From Gloeobacter violaceus PCC 7421 (GTDB lineage Bacteria; Cyanobacteriota; Cyanobacteriia; Gloeobacterales; Gloeobacteraceae), in the NCBI RefSeq assembly GCF_000011385.1, contig NC_005125.1:3782001-3846000 (forward strand): a stretch of 64,000 bases of DNA. The letters are read 5' to 3'. The notes beneath the pieces are model-generated. The model was not told the origin of the DNA, did no database searches, and saw only the letters and a list, made by a program, of their open reading frames with translations. Below are positions 63,530 through 64,000 of this stretch, in pieces. How positions within the stretch are numbered: the first letter of the stretch is position 1; each line of letters opens with the position of its first letter. Made by a program: the position numbers and the translations under genes.

Positions 63530-64000
63530 CTACGCCGCTTCTTCGGATTCGGCGGCGAGGGCTTCTTCCTCCGCCAGTCGGGCCGCCTCTTCTTCGGCTG
63601 CGATGCGCGCTTCTTCTTCGGCTTGAAGCCTCGCTTCTTCCTCCGCCTGCAACCTGGCTTCTTCTGCTGCTGCTTGCTGGGCTTCGAGTTCCGCCTGCTG
63701 TTGCGCTTCTTGTTCTTCGGCCTGCTGCTCCAGCAGTTGTGCCTCAGGATCGCTCTGCAAGGTTTCTTCGCCAGTTTGCCCAGGCTGTGGCTCCAACCAG
63801 CCTGAAGGATCGTCTGTTACCGGTTCGAAACTGTCCTGCAGAGCCTCCAGGTCCTCGCTGAAGCCAAAATCCTGGACAGGCGCTTCGAGCAGATCCGCCG
63901 ACGCTTCGGCTTCAGTATTTTCGAGCGTTTCGGTGGGTAGGGTGAAACTGTCGTCGAAGAAATACTCCGGGCTCTGGCCTTCGGGATCTGCCGGCTGCTC
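63530..64000 (-). CDS. Acidic Ala/Glu/Gln-rich coiled-coil protein, 5' end outside window
   Basis: The frame is open to the right edge, so at least 156 residues are seen. The C-terminal 80 are a low-complexity coiled coil with repeated EEEARLQAEE-type units, and the part toward the edge is acidic and mixed (PEYFFDDSFTLPTETLE, ASADLLEAPVQDFGFS). The codon bias fits a real gene, with no stop over 470 bases. It ends 10 bases from the GH13 stop on the other strand. Function unknown; the long repetitive coil may be a scaffold or motility-type protein. Confidence 0.6.
   Translation of the reverse strand, partial: EQPADPEGQSPEYFFDDSFTLPTETLENTEAEASADLLEAPVQDFGFSEDLEALQDSFEPVTDDPSGWLEPQPGQTGEETLQSDPEAQLLEQQAEEQEAQQQAELEAQQAAAEEARLQAEEEARLQAEEEARIAAEEEAARLAEEEALAAESEEAA

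Overview
The window looks like a piece of a Gloeobacter chromosome (G. violaceus-like), a cyanobacterium without thylakoids. The evidence is high GC, photosynthesis and pigment genes (psbI, the Mg-protoporphyrin monomethyl ester cyclase acsF, a plant-type [2Fe-2S] ferredoxin, a CruA/CruP-type lycopene cyclase), the MEP-pathway gene ispG, a cyanobacterial LptD-like DUF3769 protein, a Tic22-like protein, and a protein made of the GloVer repeats named for Gloeobacter and Verrucomicrobia. I saw no rRNA, tRNA, CRISPR array or intact insertion sequence. Genes are dense and mostly in operons of one to three genes.

Layout. 0-13 kb: a CHAT-domain protein cut by the window edge; a divergent HxlR regulator and truncated quinone oxidoreductase with a palindromic operator; uvrC, queF and Uma2; a secreted protein; a Cys4-tailed MarR regulator whose 21-bp palindrome overlaps its own promoter; a DUF3386/lycopene cyclase pair; an animal-type haem peroxidase. 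13-19 kb: a TonB receptor with an ABC-type ATPase whose catalytic motifs are eroded, then trmFO-ribE, a truncated DUF104 antitoxin and a GFA protein. 19-27 kb: sucrose synthase, a Tat-like phosphoesterase, an alkylation-repair pair (Ada-AlkA fusion and Ogt), phoH, an RNase HI with one catalytic Asp changed to Asn, and a Tic22-like protein. 27.5-29.1 kb: remains of a HINT polymorphic toxin with an intact downstream gene, probably for immunity.

29-38.6 kb is an envelope and metal section: an SLH porin, the GloVer protein, convergent czcC/czcA without an adaptor, and a split DipZ (thioredoxin-like protein plus CcdA). 38.6-42.5 kb is metabolic: ispG, petF, acsF-ytxH and a GNAT. 42.5-46 kb holds three tandem VCBS/FG-GAP-like paralogs. 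46-51.6 kb: a ROK kinase, the LptD-like protein, a VOC protein, psbI (38 aa, easily missed), an NDUFA9-like reductase and a TetR regulator. 51.8-57 kb: mutS2, a second Uma2, secreted and membrane proteins. 56.3-59.2 kb: a UvrD-like helicase overlapping a Cas4/RecB-like Fe-S protein whose nuclease residues look lost. 59.5-64 kb: a secreted protein, a TauE fragment, cysQ, a GH13 enzyme and an acidic coiled-coil protein cut by the right edge.

The best leads for something undescribed are the helicase plus dead-nuclease pair, the TonB receptor with the eroded ATPase and tiny hydrophobic peptide, the Asn-substituted RNase HI, and the decaying HINT toxin locus. Several remnants (quinone oxidoreductase, DUF104, HINT toxin, TauE, zinc alcohol dehydrogenase) show ongoing gene decay.
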